From Polynucleobacter wuianus (lineage in GTDB: Bacteria > Pseudomonadota > Gammaproteobacteria > Burkholderiales > Burkholderiaceae), in the NCBI RefSeq assembly GCF_001659725.1, contig NZ_CP015922.1, positions 1,054,001-1,118,000 on the forward strand: a DNA stretch of 64,000 nt, in the 5' to 3' direction. Position numbers and translations under genes: made by a program. Below, piece by piece: positions 27,044-34,249 of this stretch (position 1 is the stretch's first letter; each line of letters starts with the position of its first letter). The notes below the pieces were generated by a model. The model worked only from the letters and a program-made list of their open reading frames with translations, was not told the origin of the DNA and searched no databases.

Positions 27044-27562
27044 ATGAATTTGTTAGATTATCTACCCGGTGTGCCCGACTTTCCGAAACCCGGAATTCTA
27101 TTTAGAGACATCTCCCCTTTACTGGCGAATCCTGCTGCTTTTAAAGAGGCCATTACAAAACTTCATGATTTAGCCCAATCATTTGACTATACCCACATTC
27201 TAGGAGTTGAATCTCGTGGCTTTATCTTTGGCTCCGCCCTTGCTCTACATGCTAACAAAGGCTTAATCATTGCCAGAAAACCCAATAAGCTTCCCCTAGC
27301 ATCCCATCGAGAATTCTACGGATTGGAGTATGGCAAAGACTCCTTGGAGATTCAGCAGTCAACAATCCCAAAAGAGGCTCGGGTGTTATTAATGGACGAT
27401 GTATTGGCAACGGGTGGAACGCTGATTGCTGCTGATAAGCTACTCCGAAATGCTGGATTTACTGTATGCGGCGCCATTACGCTTCTTGAGATTGGTGCAC
27501 TCAATGGCAGCACCATTCTCAAAGAAAATGGGATATCCAATAAAACAGTACTAGTGAGTTAG
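27044..27562 (+). CDS. apt: Adenine phosphoribosyltransferase
   Basis: A 172-aa type I phosphoribosyltransferase. The N-terminal PDFPKPGILFRDISPLL and the PRPP-binding motif VLLMDDVLATGGTL are typical. The middle contains VESRGFIFGSALALH. It converts adenine plus PRPP to AMP. It is divergent from the adenine-releasing nucleosidase with only two bases between the two start codons. Its promoter must therefore lie inside the nucleosidase gene. No Shine-Dalgarno is seen. Confidence 0.94.
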   Translation: MNLLDYLPGVPDFPKPGILFRDISPLLANPAAFKEAITKLHDLAQSFDYTHILGVESRGFIFGSALALHANKGLIIARKPNKLPLASHREFYGLEYGKDSLEIQQSTIPKEARVLLMDDVLATGGTLIAADKLLRNAGFTVCGAITLLEIGALNGSTILKENGISNKTVLVS

Positions 27563-27576
27563 TAAGCTGTCATTAT

Positions 27577-27858
27577 CTAGACTAACTTCTTGGCGCCTTT
27601 TAGTAACTTCATAGCGCCCCAACCTACTGCCAATACTTTGCTTGCTAATTTCGGCTTGTAATGCGCTAAAGCTGCAAAGGCACTAGTCCATAGCAGCGGA
27701 TTGTCCCTTAAAAAATGGAAGGCATCAATACCTTTGTCAGCCCAGGAGAGCGGTTTTTCCCAGGGCTCAAAGTGCTCAGAAAAGACTCTGCGCTCACGTG
27801 CGGATTTCTCTTGAAGCTCTTGACGGCGAGCCTGTAAGGCCTTTAATGATTCACTCAT
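27577..27858 (-). CDS. YqjK-like small protein
   Basis: A 93-aa basic protein with an N-terminal helical Arg/Gln/Glu-rich stretch (LQARRQELQEKSARERR), then a weakly hydrophobic segment around NPLLWTSAFAALAHY and a Lys-rich tail. Size and order after YqjE- and YqjD-like genes match the E. coli yqjD-yqjE-yqjK cluster. The function of YqjK is not known. It lies 5 bp behind the YqjE-like gene. Confidence 0.7.
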   Translation of the reverse strand: MSESLKALQARRQELQEKSARERRVFSEHFEPWEKPLSWADKGIDAFHFLRDNPLLWTSAFAALAHYKPKLASKVLAVGWGAMKLLKGAKKLV

Positions 27859-27863
27859 AAGGC

Positions 27864-28232
27864 TTAACGCGATAACTCTTTCGCATCTTTTGCTAGCTCA
27901 GCGATAGAAGCTTCAAATAATTTTGGCATCGTTCGCAAAGATTGCTTAATCATAATCGTCAATACCAAACCAATCGAGATGAAGCCTGCAGTGAGCAAGC
28001 TCAAGGCCAACAAGCGATCAGATTCCCAACTGTAAATTACGATTAATAAAGCAAGCATCACAAGACCAAAAAATAAGAAGAACAATGCACTCACAATCAT
28101 GACTAATAGGCTGATAAATTTGCTTCGAGCAATTTGAACATCAACTGATAAAAGTTCTAAGCGCGTTTGAGCAATTGATGCGCCAGTAGCTGCAAGATTT
28201 TTAATCGAGGATAGTAAATTTTCTTGGGACAT
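27864..28232 (-). CDS. YqjE-like phage-holin-family membrane protein
   Basis: A 122-aa protein with two adjacent hydrophobic helices (FISLLVMIVSALFFLFFGLV and LLTAGFISIGLVLTIMI) separated by a short WESDRL loop, and a helical cytoplasmic N-terminus. This is the pattern of the YqjE/holin-3-like superfamily. It lies between the DUF883 and YqjK-like genes with gaps of 5-6 bp, so they form one operon. The role is probably envelope-related. A lytic role is not implied. Confidence 0.8.
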   Translation of the reverse strand: MSQENLLSSIKNLAATGASIAQTRLELLSVDVQIARSKFISLLVMIVSALFFLFFGLVMLALLIVIYSWESDRLLALSLLTAGFISIGLVLTIMIKQSLRTMPKLFEASIAELAKDAKELSR

Positions 28233-28238
28233 ATGAAA

Positions 28239-28580
28239 TTAGCGACGACGAATAAAAAGACCAATCAATAAGCCTAAACCTGCAGCAACACCAACGGCCT
28301 CCCAAGGATTGCGGTGTACAAAATCATCTGCACCCTCAGCAACCACTTTAGCCTTTTCCGTCAAGGTGCCCTCTAGGTTAGAGAGACTCTCTTTGGCGCC
28401 AGTCATTGTTTCCAGTGCTTTAATGCGGATAGCGTTAATGGTTTCACTGGGATGATCCTCTGTGGCCTTAATCAAGGCTTCGGCATCGGCCATTAGCGAT
28501 TTAAATTCACCAATTAGCTGGTCAGCACTTGATGATAGTGCGTCTTGCGTTAAGACGTGTTCTGATTTTTTTGTGGTCAT
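28239..28580 (-). CDS. DUF883 family (ElaB/YqjD-like) membrane-anchored protein
   Basis: A 113-aa protein with a long alpha-helical, acidic N-terminal part (about residues 10-85) and a C-terminal transmembrane segment VGVAAGLGLLIGLFIRRR with a positive tail. This is the standard layout of ElaB/YqjD/YgaM, inner-membrane proteins reported to bind ribosomes in stationary phase. VHRNPWEAVG just before the helix is characteristic. It leads the three-gene yqjD-E-K-like unit. Confidence 0.88.
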   Translation of the reverse strand: MTTKKSEHVLTQDALSSSADQLIGEFKSLMADAEALIKATEDHPSETINAIRIKALETMTGAKESLSNLEGTLTEKAKVVAEGADDFVHRNPWEAVGVAAGLGLLIGLFIRRR

Positions 28581-28607
28581 GACTGATTTCCTAAGGACAC
28601 TTCTATT

Positions 28608-29069
28608 CTAAGCACTTCTGCGGTCTGAACCCAACAATAAAACGGTCATTCCGGCATTACCAGCCTTGAAGTGCTTCAGATACTGTTTTAAGCCTGGTCG
28701 TTGCTTTAGTAATGCCTGACATGCCCCGCTACCATACGGAACCTGCTCTCCGAAAAAATACTCCTCTACGCGATCTGCATAATGATTGTTTTCCAGCGCA
28801 TCATGAATAGCCCATTTGATGCGTCCACCCTCACCTGAGGATCCATAGCCATGTATCAAGATAATTGCCTTGATGCCAAGCTCACTAGCCATCCGCAGAT
28901 ATTCGGTGAGCTGTTCTAGCGCCTCCTCAACCGTGGGTAGACCCCGTTTGATATTGATCTCTATGGTATCAACAAATGCTTCTGGAAGCGCTTCACTTGC
29001 ACAATGCTGGCAAGGCCCCATCAAGCCCCTAGGGTTTCCGCACTCTGCGCACTCAAAAGCCTGGGGCAT
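28608..29069 (-). CDS. Smr-domain protein with N-terminal zinc ribbon
   Basis: A 153-aa protein. Residues ~7-24 form a Cys4 zinc ribbon (CAECG then CQHC). Residues ~36-150 form a small MutS-related domain with TIEINIKRGLPTVEEAL and the loop ILIHGYGSSGEGGRIKWAI, where HGxGSS corresponds to the Smr catalytic/binding loop. Smr domains are nucleases or nucleic-acid binders. Its partner is unknown. It sits 27 bp upstream of the DUF883 gene on the same strand. Confidence 0.82.
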   Translation of the reverse strand: MPQAFECAECGNPRGLMGPCQHCASEALPEAFVDTIEINIKRGLPTVEEALEQLTEYLRMASELGIKAIILIHGYGSSGEGGRIKWAIHDALENNHYADRVEEYFFGEQVPYGSGACQALLKQRPGLKQYLKHFKAGNAGMTVLLLGSDRRSA

Positions 29070-29114
29070 TCAAAATACCTACTATAAATAAACAATAATA
29101 AAATGGTGATAGCA

Positions 29115-29303
29115 ATGCATTCATCCATTATGAAGGCTTTAGTATGCGCCCTCGCCTTAAGTTCGCTCAATGCCCTAGCCCATAAGTCCAATGATAATAA
29201 TCGTCTACCAATGGGCCATTTATCGAGGGCTGGTGCAATCCCAGAAGAGAGTGAACTTCAAAAGAAAGCTATTAAAGCGTTTTTATCTAAGCTCAAAAAT
29301 TAA
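29115..29303 (+). CDS. Small secreted protein (62 aa)
   Basis: The ATG at 29115 is chosen because GGTGA lies five bases before it. An ATG at 29103 (+4 aa) and one at 29130 (-5 aa) are possible. The product has a signal peptide core ALVCALALSSLNALA with cleavage near ALA-HK. It leaves a mature peptide of about 40 residues, rich in Asn, Lys and Ser, with no cysteine. It has its own intrinsic terminator. The family is not recognised. Confidence 0.6.
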   Translation: MHSSIMKALVCALALSSLNALAHKSNDNNRLPMGHLSRAGAIPEESELQKKAIKAFLSKLKN

Positions 29304-29334
29304 TCGGCCTATTATTAAAGGGTAGCTACCCACA

Positions 29335-29357
29335 CCCCGCATTCAAGCGGGGTTTTT
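29335..29357 (+). terminator. Intrinsic terminator of the small secreted protein gene
   Basis: CCCCGC (29335-29340), loop ATTCAA, GCGGGG (29347-29352), then five T. Confidence 0.85.
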
Positions 29358-29378
29358 ATTTGCTGCCCTATCAATTAG

Positions 29379-29675
29379 TTAAGAGCAGTATTTCACTTCT
29401 AGAGCACCTGCATCAGTGGACTTATCATCCACCATCAGGTTGAGCTTCTTATGCGCTACATCTCTATTCTCTTGAGTCTTAAGGTGACGATCAATCAAAT
29501 TTGCGACATCCTTACGAATCGAAGTGTTGCCATATTGCAATCCCTTTAAGGTAGATACTGCTTCAGCAGAAATCTTGCACTGCTGCGATACCAAGGCAGA
29601 TGAGTCTGATGATGTATTCGCGTACGCAAATGCTGCGACGGAAATAGTTACAGCAGCTAATAGAGTCTTTTTCAT
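29379..29675 (-). CDS. Small secreted protein with two cysteines (98 aa)
   Basis: A 98-aa protein with a clear signal peptide (MKKTLLAAVTISVAAFAYA) and cleavage after AYA. The mature ~79 residues carry Cys in SQQCKISAEA and Cys at the C-terminus (VKYCS), which could form a disulfide. It is otherwise helical and hydrophilic. It starts one base after the stop of the small HTH/zinc-ribbon gene, so the two are surely one transcript. The family is not recognised. Confidence 0.72.
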   Translation of the reverse strand: MKKTLLAAVTISVAAFAYANTSSDSSALVSQQCKISAEAVSTLKGLQYGNTSIRKDVANLIDRHLKTQENRDVAHKKLNLMVDDKSTDAGALEVKYCS

Positions 29676-29676
29676 C

Positions 29677-29856
29677 TTAGTTCCTTATTTTGTGACCACA
29701 CGTTGGGCAACAGCCCATATCTTTTGCCTTCGTTTTTCTGAGAGCGGCATAAACGCTGGATTCTGAAATCTCCATCTTTCTAGCAGCCTGAGCTGCGCTC
29801 AGGCCCTTGCCTATCCACTCCAAGGCTTGATGTGTTTTCGGTATCTGTCTTTTCAT
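29677..29856 (-). CDS. Small helix-turn-helix plus zinc-ribbon protein (59 aa)
   Basis: The start is ATG 29856, supported by GGAGGGG a few bases upstream. A GTG at 29877 would add seven residues that overlap this ribosome-binding site. Residues ~10-38 form a resolvase/Hin-like helix-turn-helix (EWIGKGLSAAQAARKMEISE then SVYAALRK). Residues ~46-56 form a half zinc ribbon, CCPTCGHK. It is followed after one base by a secreted-protein gene. A perfect 11-bp inverted repeat lies inside its own promoter, so autoregulation is likely but inferred. Confidence 0.72.
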   Translation of the reverse strand: MKRQIPKTHQALEWIGKGLSAAQAARKMEISESSVYAALRKTKAKDMGCCPTCGHKIRN

Positions 29857-29875
29857 TTCCCCTCCCAGAAACTTC

Positions 29876-29910
29876 ACTATATCACAACTTCAGTAATTGT
29901 GAAGTTGTGA
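29876..29910 (-). promoter_or_regulatory. Promoter with embedded 11-bp palindromic operator
   Basis: On the minus strand, -35 TTCACA (29903-29898) and -10 TATAGT (29881-29876) are 16 bp apart, 5/6 matches each. TCACAACTTCA (29882-29892) and TGAAGTTGTGA (29900-29910) form a perfect inverted repeat with a 7-bp spacer that covers the -35 and the whole spacer. A bound dimer there would block RNA polymerase. The predicted start is about 13 bases before the ATG of the HTH gene. Confidence 0.7.
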
Positions 29911-30034
29911 AGTATAGTATTTTTACTATGACAAACCCTAGGTTTGGGCAGCAATTCATCGATACGTGAAAATACGAGGGAAATACCCACTTGGGGCGGA
30001 CGATAGTATGATTTGGTGATCTAAGGAGCCAAAT

Positions 30035-30571
30035 ATGTACCGTTTTGCATTATTACTAGCTGTCAGTCTTGGGCTTGTCGCCTGCGCAAACAATGATAAA
30101 AAGATCAGCTCATGGGAAGTAAACGATGTTTACCAATCAACGATCGCCACCCCCAATAGCTCTGGTGGCAAATCTTATATTGGTCCATCAATCAATACGA
30201 CGGATGAATCCAATACTTACGAGATGTTTAATCTTCGTAGCGAACAATCTGCTAATGGTGCGAAAACCTATGAACTCCAGATACACCTAACCTATTACAC
30301 GCAAATGCGTAACTACGATTCCGCAAGCCTACTCAATGGTCCAGTGACTTCTTTTAAAGTGATTTCGAGAGAAGCCGGTCTATGCGAATCAAGAGGCTGC
30401 ATGTTTAAAGAGCTTTTATCCGTGAAGTTAAGCGATGAGTTTCTGAAGCAGAATATGAAAGAAGGTTTTCAGTTAACCGTCTCTTCCAAAGCTGGTGTTA
30501 GCACTGTTGTCTATATACCGCCTCAGTACATTAAGGGCTACCTCAAAGCGGTTGATGGGACAGCGTATTAA
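30035..30571 (+). CDS. Predicted lipoprotein of unknown function
   Basis: A 178-aa protein with a lipoprotein signal peptide: LLLAVSLGLVAC, where Cys17 is the lipidation site (LVAC lipobox) followed by ANND, which would allow outer-membrane sorting. The mature part is beta-rich and hydrophilic, with a Cys pair in EAGLCESRGCMF. AAGGAG stands nine bases before the ATG. It is monocistronic, ending at a bidirectional terminator shared with the phasin gene. The family is not recognised. Confidence 0.78.
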   Translation: MYRFALLLAVSLGLVACANNDKKISSWEVNDVYQSTIATPNSSGGKSYIGPSINTTDESNTYEMFNLRSEQSANGAKTYELQIHLTYYTQMRNYDSASLLNGPVTSFKVISREAGLCESRGCMFKELLSVKLSDEFLKQNMKEGFQLTVSSKAGVSTVVYIPPQYIKGYLKAVDGTAY

Positions 30572-30620
30572 GCCCCATAGACCAATATTTATAGGGTTCA
30601 AGCTAATTCGATGAAAACAA

Positions 30621-30642
30621 AAAACCGCCCGAAGGCGGTTTT
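30621..30642. terminator. Bidirectional intrinsic terminator
   Basis: AAAACCGCC (30621-30629), loop CGAA, GGCGGTTTT (30634-30642), A-run before and T-run after. It lies between the lipoprotein gene and the convergent phasin gene. Confidence 0.92.
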
Positions 30643-30664
30643 TTCATTAACGCATTAAAACTAG

Positions 30665-31237
30665 TTAAGCAGCTTTACGGCTTTTAGCAGCTGGTTTAGC
30701 TACAGCGTATTGGCCTTGAATGTTAGCCAATGCAGCGTCAACGCTTTTCTCAAAGTTTGCAAATGCATCAGTTGCAGTTGCGCGTACTTGGTCAAATTGT
30801 TGGAGTGAAGTTTCGAATGCAGTTTTGAATGCAGAAACAAATGCCTCAGTACCAGCAGGAGCTGTTTTAGTAGCTTCCTTAACAAACTTAACTAAGTCAT
30901 CACGTGCGTCATCAATAGAAGCGTCAACAACTTGAGCAACTTCTTTGTTACCGTTACGTACAACTTTGCTAACTTTAGCTTGGTAAGCAGCAGCATACTT
31001 AGCAGCTTCTTGAGCAGCTTCAGGCTGTGCTAATTTAGACAATTGCTGTGGATCCTTGATGGTCAACAACTGTGAGCTAGCATCTTGTGCAGCAGCCAAT
31101 GCATCTTTAGCAGCAGCTTGGTTGATTTCTGCCAATTCTTGAGCACTTTCAACAGCAACTTGTGCCAAATGTTTAGCATTCTCAACAGCTTTAGCTTGAG
31201 CTTGAGCGATTTGATCGTTTAATTGATTCTGGAACAT
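30665..31237 (-). CDS. phaP: Phasin family protein
   Basis: A 190-aa, almost entirely alpha-helical and Ala-rich protein with the phasin pattern: FQNQLNDQIAQAQAKAVENA at the start, QELAEINQAAAKDALAAAQD, and an AAKSRKAA tail. Phasins coat polyhydroxyalkanoate granules. AAAGGA lies seven bases before the ATG. The promoter carries inverted TTGTTGCAAT repeats, which fits repression by a PhaR-type regulator. PHA synthase genes are not in the window. A general stress-related phasin role is an alternative. Confidence 0.88.
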   Translation of the reverse strand: MFQNQLNDQIAQAQAKAVENAKHLAQVAVESAQELAEINQAAAKDALAAAQDASSQLLTIKDPQQLSKLAQPEAAQEAAKYAAAYQAKVSKVVRNGNKEVAQVVDASIDDARDDLVKFVKEATKTAPAGTEAFVSAFKTAFETSLQQFDQVRATATDAFANFEKSVDAALANIQGQYAVAKPAAKSRKAA

Positions 31238-31270
31238 GATTAATCCTTTATTTAGTAAATGGTTACATTA

Positions 31271-31337
31271 TTTGTTGCAATGCACCATTGTAAGAAATAT
31301 TTTGCTGTATTGCAACAATTATTTATTGCATAGCAAC
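31271..31337 (-). promoter_or_regulatory. Phasin promoter with TGCAA-rich operator candidates
   Basis: On the minus strand, -35 TTGCAA (31315-31310) and -10 TACAAT (31292-31287) are 17 bp apart. TTGTTGCAAT at 31272-31281 and its exact inverse ATTGCAACAA at 31309-31318 straddle the promoter, one over the predicted start and one over the -35. TTGC-ATA-GCAA (31326-31336) lies further upstream. PhaR repressors of PHA genes are known to prefer TGC/GCA-rich palindromes, so this is a PhaR operator candidate. Confidence 0.65.
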
Positions 31338-31391
31338 ATAAACCATATAATTTATGTGGTTTTTTTGTCATTTAAGGGTATTGTAGGCAAC

Positions 31392-31426
31392 AAAAAACCC
31401 AGCAACTCATTGAATTTACTGGGTTT
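31392..31426 (-). terminator. Intrinsic terminator of tRNA-Ser
   Basis: AAACCCAG (31395-31402) and CTGGGTTT (31419-31426) form an 8-bp stem with a 16-base loop. Read on the minus strand it is followed by a T-run (A-run at 31392-31397). Confidence 0.75.
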
Positions 31427-31438
31427 ATTTGAAAGTAC

Positions 31439-31533
31439 TGGCGGAGACGAGAGGATTCGAACCTCCGATCAGAGTTTTAGCCCCGATGCTCCCTTAGCAG
31501 GGGAGTGCCTTCGACCAGCTCGGCCACGTCTCC
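31439..31533 (-). tRNA. tRNA-Ser (anticodon GCT)
   Basis: A 95-base class II tRNA. The acceptor stem is GGAGACG with CGTCTCC, the anticodon stem CTCCC/GGGAG encloses CTGCTAA (anticodon GCT), and there is a long variable arm. The T-arm GGAGG-TTCGAAT-CCTCT is followed by discriminator G and encoded CCA. It decodes AGC/AGU. Confidence 0.96.
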
Positions 31534-31620
31534 GTACTTTTTACTGCCTTTTTACTGCAAATACGCCTCACAGTTTAACGGATAACCGTTTCTGAAGGGG
31601 TTTAATGCCTTTTGCCTTAA

Positions 31621-32871
31621 TTACTTTTGATCGAGCTCAAATGCCTTATGCAAGGCACGTACAGCCAATTCCATGTATTTCTCATCAATCACTACTGAAA
31701 TTTTGATTTCACTGGTAGAGATCATGAGGATATTGATGCCCTCTTCTGACAATGTGCGGAACATTTTGCTGGCGATACCAACATGCGAACGCATACCAAC
31801 ACCAACCACTGAAACTTTCGATACCTTAGGGTCACCTGAGATTTCTTTTGCTTCAATGTGCGCCTGCACTGTGTTCTTCAAAATATCTAAAGCCTTTTGA
31901 TAGTCAGCGCGTGGTACTGTGAAAGTGAAGTCAGTCTTACCTTCGACAGATTGATTTTGAATAATGATATCTACATCAATGTTGGCATCAGCAATCGGGC
32001 CGAGAATTTGATAGGCAATACCTGGACGATCAGGAACTCCTAGAACGGTAATTTTTGCTTCATCACGCGCAAAGGCGATGCCGGAAATAACTGCGGCTTC
32101 CATAGTGGTGTCCTCTTCAAATGTAATCAAGGTGCCCGACTTCATCTCTTGGTCTAAGGGCATCAATGGATCTGTCAACGATGACAGAACACGGGTTTTA
32201 ACTTTGTACTTACCTGCAAACTCAACCGAGCGAATCTGCAATACCTTAGAGCCTAGGCTGGCCATCTCTAGCATCTCTTCAAAGGTAATCTTGTCTAAGC
32301 GACGGGCATCTTCACATACACGTGGATCAGTTGTGTATACGCCATCAACGTCGGTGTAAATCAAACACTCATCCGCTTTTAATGCAGCAGCCATCGCTAC
32401 AGCAGAAGTATCTGAACCGCCGCGACCAAGAGTCGTGATATTGCCGTTTGGATCCACACCCTGAAATCCAGTAACCACTACCGCGCGACCGGCATTCAGA
32501 TCATTCAGAATCTTTTTGTCATCGATACTCTTAATGCGCGCTTTAGTGAATGCAGAATCGGTATGTACAGTTACCTGCCAACCGGCGTAGCTCACTGCAT
32601 CTATGCCTTCACGCATCAATGCTAAGGCAAGCAAACCAGAGCTGACCTGCTCGCCAGTAGAAGCGATCTGATCTAACTCCCGTGGATTTGCTTCGGGATT
32701 GATTTCTTTTGCCAAACCAAGCAAGCGATTAGTTTCGCCTGACATGGCTGAAGGCACTACGACCACCTGGTGGCCAGCACGCATCCATTTAGCAACGCGT
32801 TTAGCGACGTTCGCAATACGCTCTACTGAGCCCATTGAGGTGCCGCCATATTTATGAACGATAAGAGCCAT
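31621..32871 (-). CDS. lysC: Aspartate kinase
   Basis: A 416-aa enzyme phosphorylating aspartate, the first step to lysine, threonine and methionine. It shows VHKYGGTSMGSVERI at the N-terminus, TLGRGGSDTSAVAMAAALKA (substrate site), and two C-terminal ACT domains (from about residue 265) with KITVLGVPDRPGIAYQIL and SVVGVGMRSHVGIASKMF. The monofunctional length and the tandem ACTs match lysine/threonine-inhibited enzymes. It lies 85 bp after tilS on the same strand. Confidence 0.94.
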   Translation of the reverse strand: MALIVHKYGGTSMGSVERIANVAKRVAKWMRAGHQVVVVPSAMSGETNRLLGLAKEINPEANPRELDQIASTGEQVSSGLLALALMREGIDAVSYAGWQVTVHTDSAFTKARIKSIDDKKILNDLNAGRAVVVTGFQGVDPNGNITTLGRGGSDTSAVAMAAALKADECLIYTDVDGVYTTDPRVCEDARRLDKITFEEMLEMASLGSKVLQIRSVEFAGKYKVKTRVLSSLTDPLMPLDQEMKSGTLITFEEDTTMEAAVISGIAFARDEAKITVLGVPDRPGIAYQILGPIADANIDVDIIIQNQSVEGKTDFTFTVPRADYQKALDILKNTVQAHIEAKEISGDPKVSKVSVVGVGMRSHVGIASKMFRTLSEEGINILMISTSEIKISVVIDEKYMELAVRALHKAFELDQK

Positions 32872-32956
32872 AAAAACCGTCTATTTAACTATCCGTAAGC
32901 GGGATTAACTTACCCGAGTGTCTAAAAAGGGCTTATTTTACAGGGTTTTGTACCCA

Positions 32957-34249
32957 CTAAGACGTCTCTTGCCACTCTGGCCATAGTCGCGGCCCAGATT
33001 GCACAAGATGGGGATAGCTCACACCAACACCTGCAACGGCAATGAGCTGATTGTCGATATAGAGCAAAGGCGCATTACGTTGCCAAGGCGGTATATCAGC
33101 CTCCTGAAAGAGGTTCTTTAGAGTTTTGCGGGGACTATTGGACTTGGTCTGCAACTTTTCCGAGCCAGTCCTGATTTTGGTAGCGATACGCCCTTCCGCT
33201 TGAAGCTCTTTTACCCAAGCAGCTGGAAGTCCTAGATGTTTACTCCTGGCAGCGATGGCTTTAAATACCCACTGTCCTGTTGGTTCAGAGGCTAGCTGTA
33301 ATTGATTTCGCCACAATCGAATCACTTTGCCGTCATGAGTCCACTCCAGTTGCGCGTCAGCCTTCACATTGCTAAGATCGCGCCACCAAGCGTTGATTCT
33401 CTCTTGTGATGGCATAGCTAGCTCATTGAGCTTTAACCAAAAACGCAAGATGTTATTTGCGGCCGGTAGATCTGACTTTGCTAAGCTCAATAGCGGTTTT
33501 GTATTGAGACTTTCATTTGAAAAGATCTCTTTCCCATCTTGAAGTGCCAGGCGATCCAACAATAGCTGAGCATCACTAAGTAGGCTAGCACTACGCGCTA
33601 AATTGGTAATCGCTTCTGGCTGAATCTTTTCTAATTTTGGAATGATGTCCTTACGAATTGCATTGCGTCTATATTTGCGATCTTGATTACTGGGATCTTC
33701 AATCCATTTGAGCTTATGCTCTTTCGCGTAAGCCTCTAGCTCAGCCCTGCTTTGATCTAGCAGTGGCCGCCACAATGTGATTGGCCTCATACCTGATTGG
33801 ATTGCTTTGCTGATAGGCATACCTGAAAGTCCTGCCACGCCGGCACCCCGCAGGAGTTGGAGGAGAACAGTTTCTGCTTGATCGTTCTGATGATGGGCTA
33901 GTAGTAGATCCTCGATGCCATATTCTTCGCAGAGATCAGTTAACGCTTCATAGCGAGCTGCCCTTGCCCTGGCCTCAATATTTCCCTCTGCATTATTGAG
34001 ATGCAGTAAGCGAAAATCAAACTGCACTTTATATTTCTTGGCAAGCTGCTCGCAAAAGATCAGCCAATCATCAGCCTGTTTTTGAAGGCCATGATGAATA
34101 TGAAAAACAAAAATCTCTGTGTTTTTATTTTTAGCTTGCGATTTGCAAACCGTATCCAGCAGTACAACCGAATCGAGGCCACCACTTAGGGCGACCGCAA
34201 TTCGTTTTGTAGACTTAGGACTTGGCTGTGATTTCCTTGAACTTGCCAT
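32957..34249 (-). CDS. tilS: tRNA(Ile)-lysidine synthase
   Basis: A 430-aa PP-loop ATPase that converts C34 of tRNA-Ile(CAU) to lysidine. The PP-loop is VALSGGLDSVVLLD near residue 18. LLAHHQNDQAETVLLQLLRGAG is the conserved zinc-like/ATP region. A C-terminal TilS substrate-binding domain follows, with KNLFQEADIPPWQRNAPLLY. The gene overlaps the 3' end of accA by 35 bp. An in-frame start further in would leave the PP-loop too close to the N-terminus. Confidence 0.94.
   Translation of the reverse strand: MASSRKSQPSPKSTKRIAVALSGGLDSVVLLDTVCKSQAKNKNTEIFVFHIHHGLQKQADDWLIFCEQLAKKYKVQFDFRLLHLNNAEGNIEARARAARYEALTDLCEEYGIEDLLLAHHQNDQAETVLLQLLRGAGVAGLSGMPISKAIQSGMRPITLWRPLLDQSRAELEAYAKEHKLKWIEDPSNQDRKYRRNAIRKDIIPKLEKIQPEAITNLARSASLLSDAQLLLDRLALQDGKEIFSNESLNTKPLLSLAKSDLPAANNILRFWLKLNELAMPSQERINAWWRDLSNVKADAQLEWTHDGKVIRLWRNQLQLASEPTGQWVFKAIAARSKHLGLPAAWVKELQAEGRIATKIRTGSEKLQTKSNSPRKTLKNLFQEADIPPWQRNAPLLYIDNQLIAVAGVGVSYPHLVQSGPRLWPEWQETS

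Noticed and set aside
27864..28232. Phage holin as evidence of a prophage
   Set aside because: It belongs to a chromosomal yqjD-E-K-like cluster; no other phage genes are present.
31236..31595. 119-codon plus-strand ORF
   Set aside because: It runs across tRNA-Ser and its terminator on the opposite strand and has no homology-like motifs.
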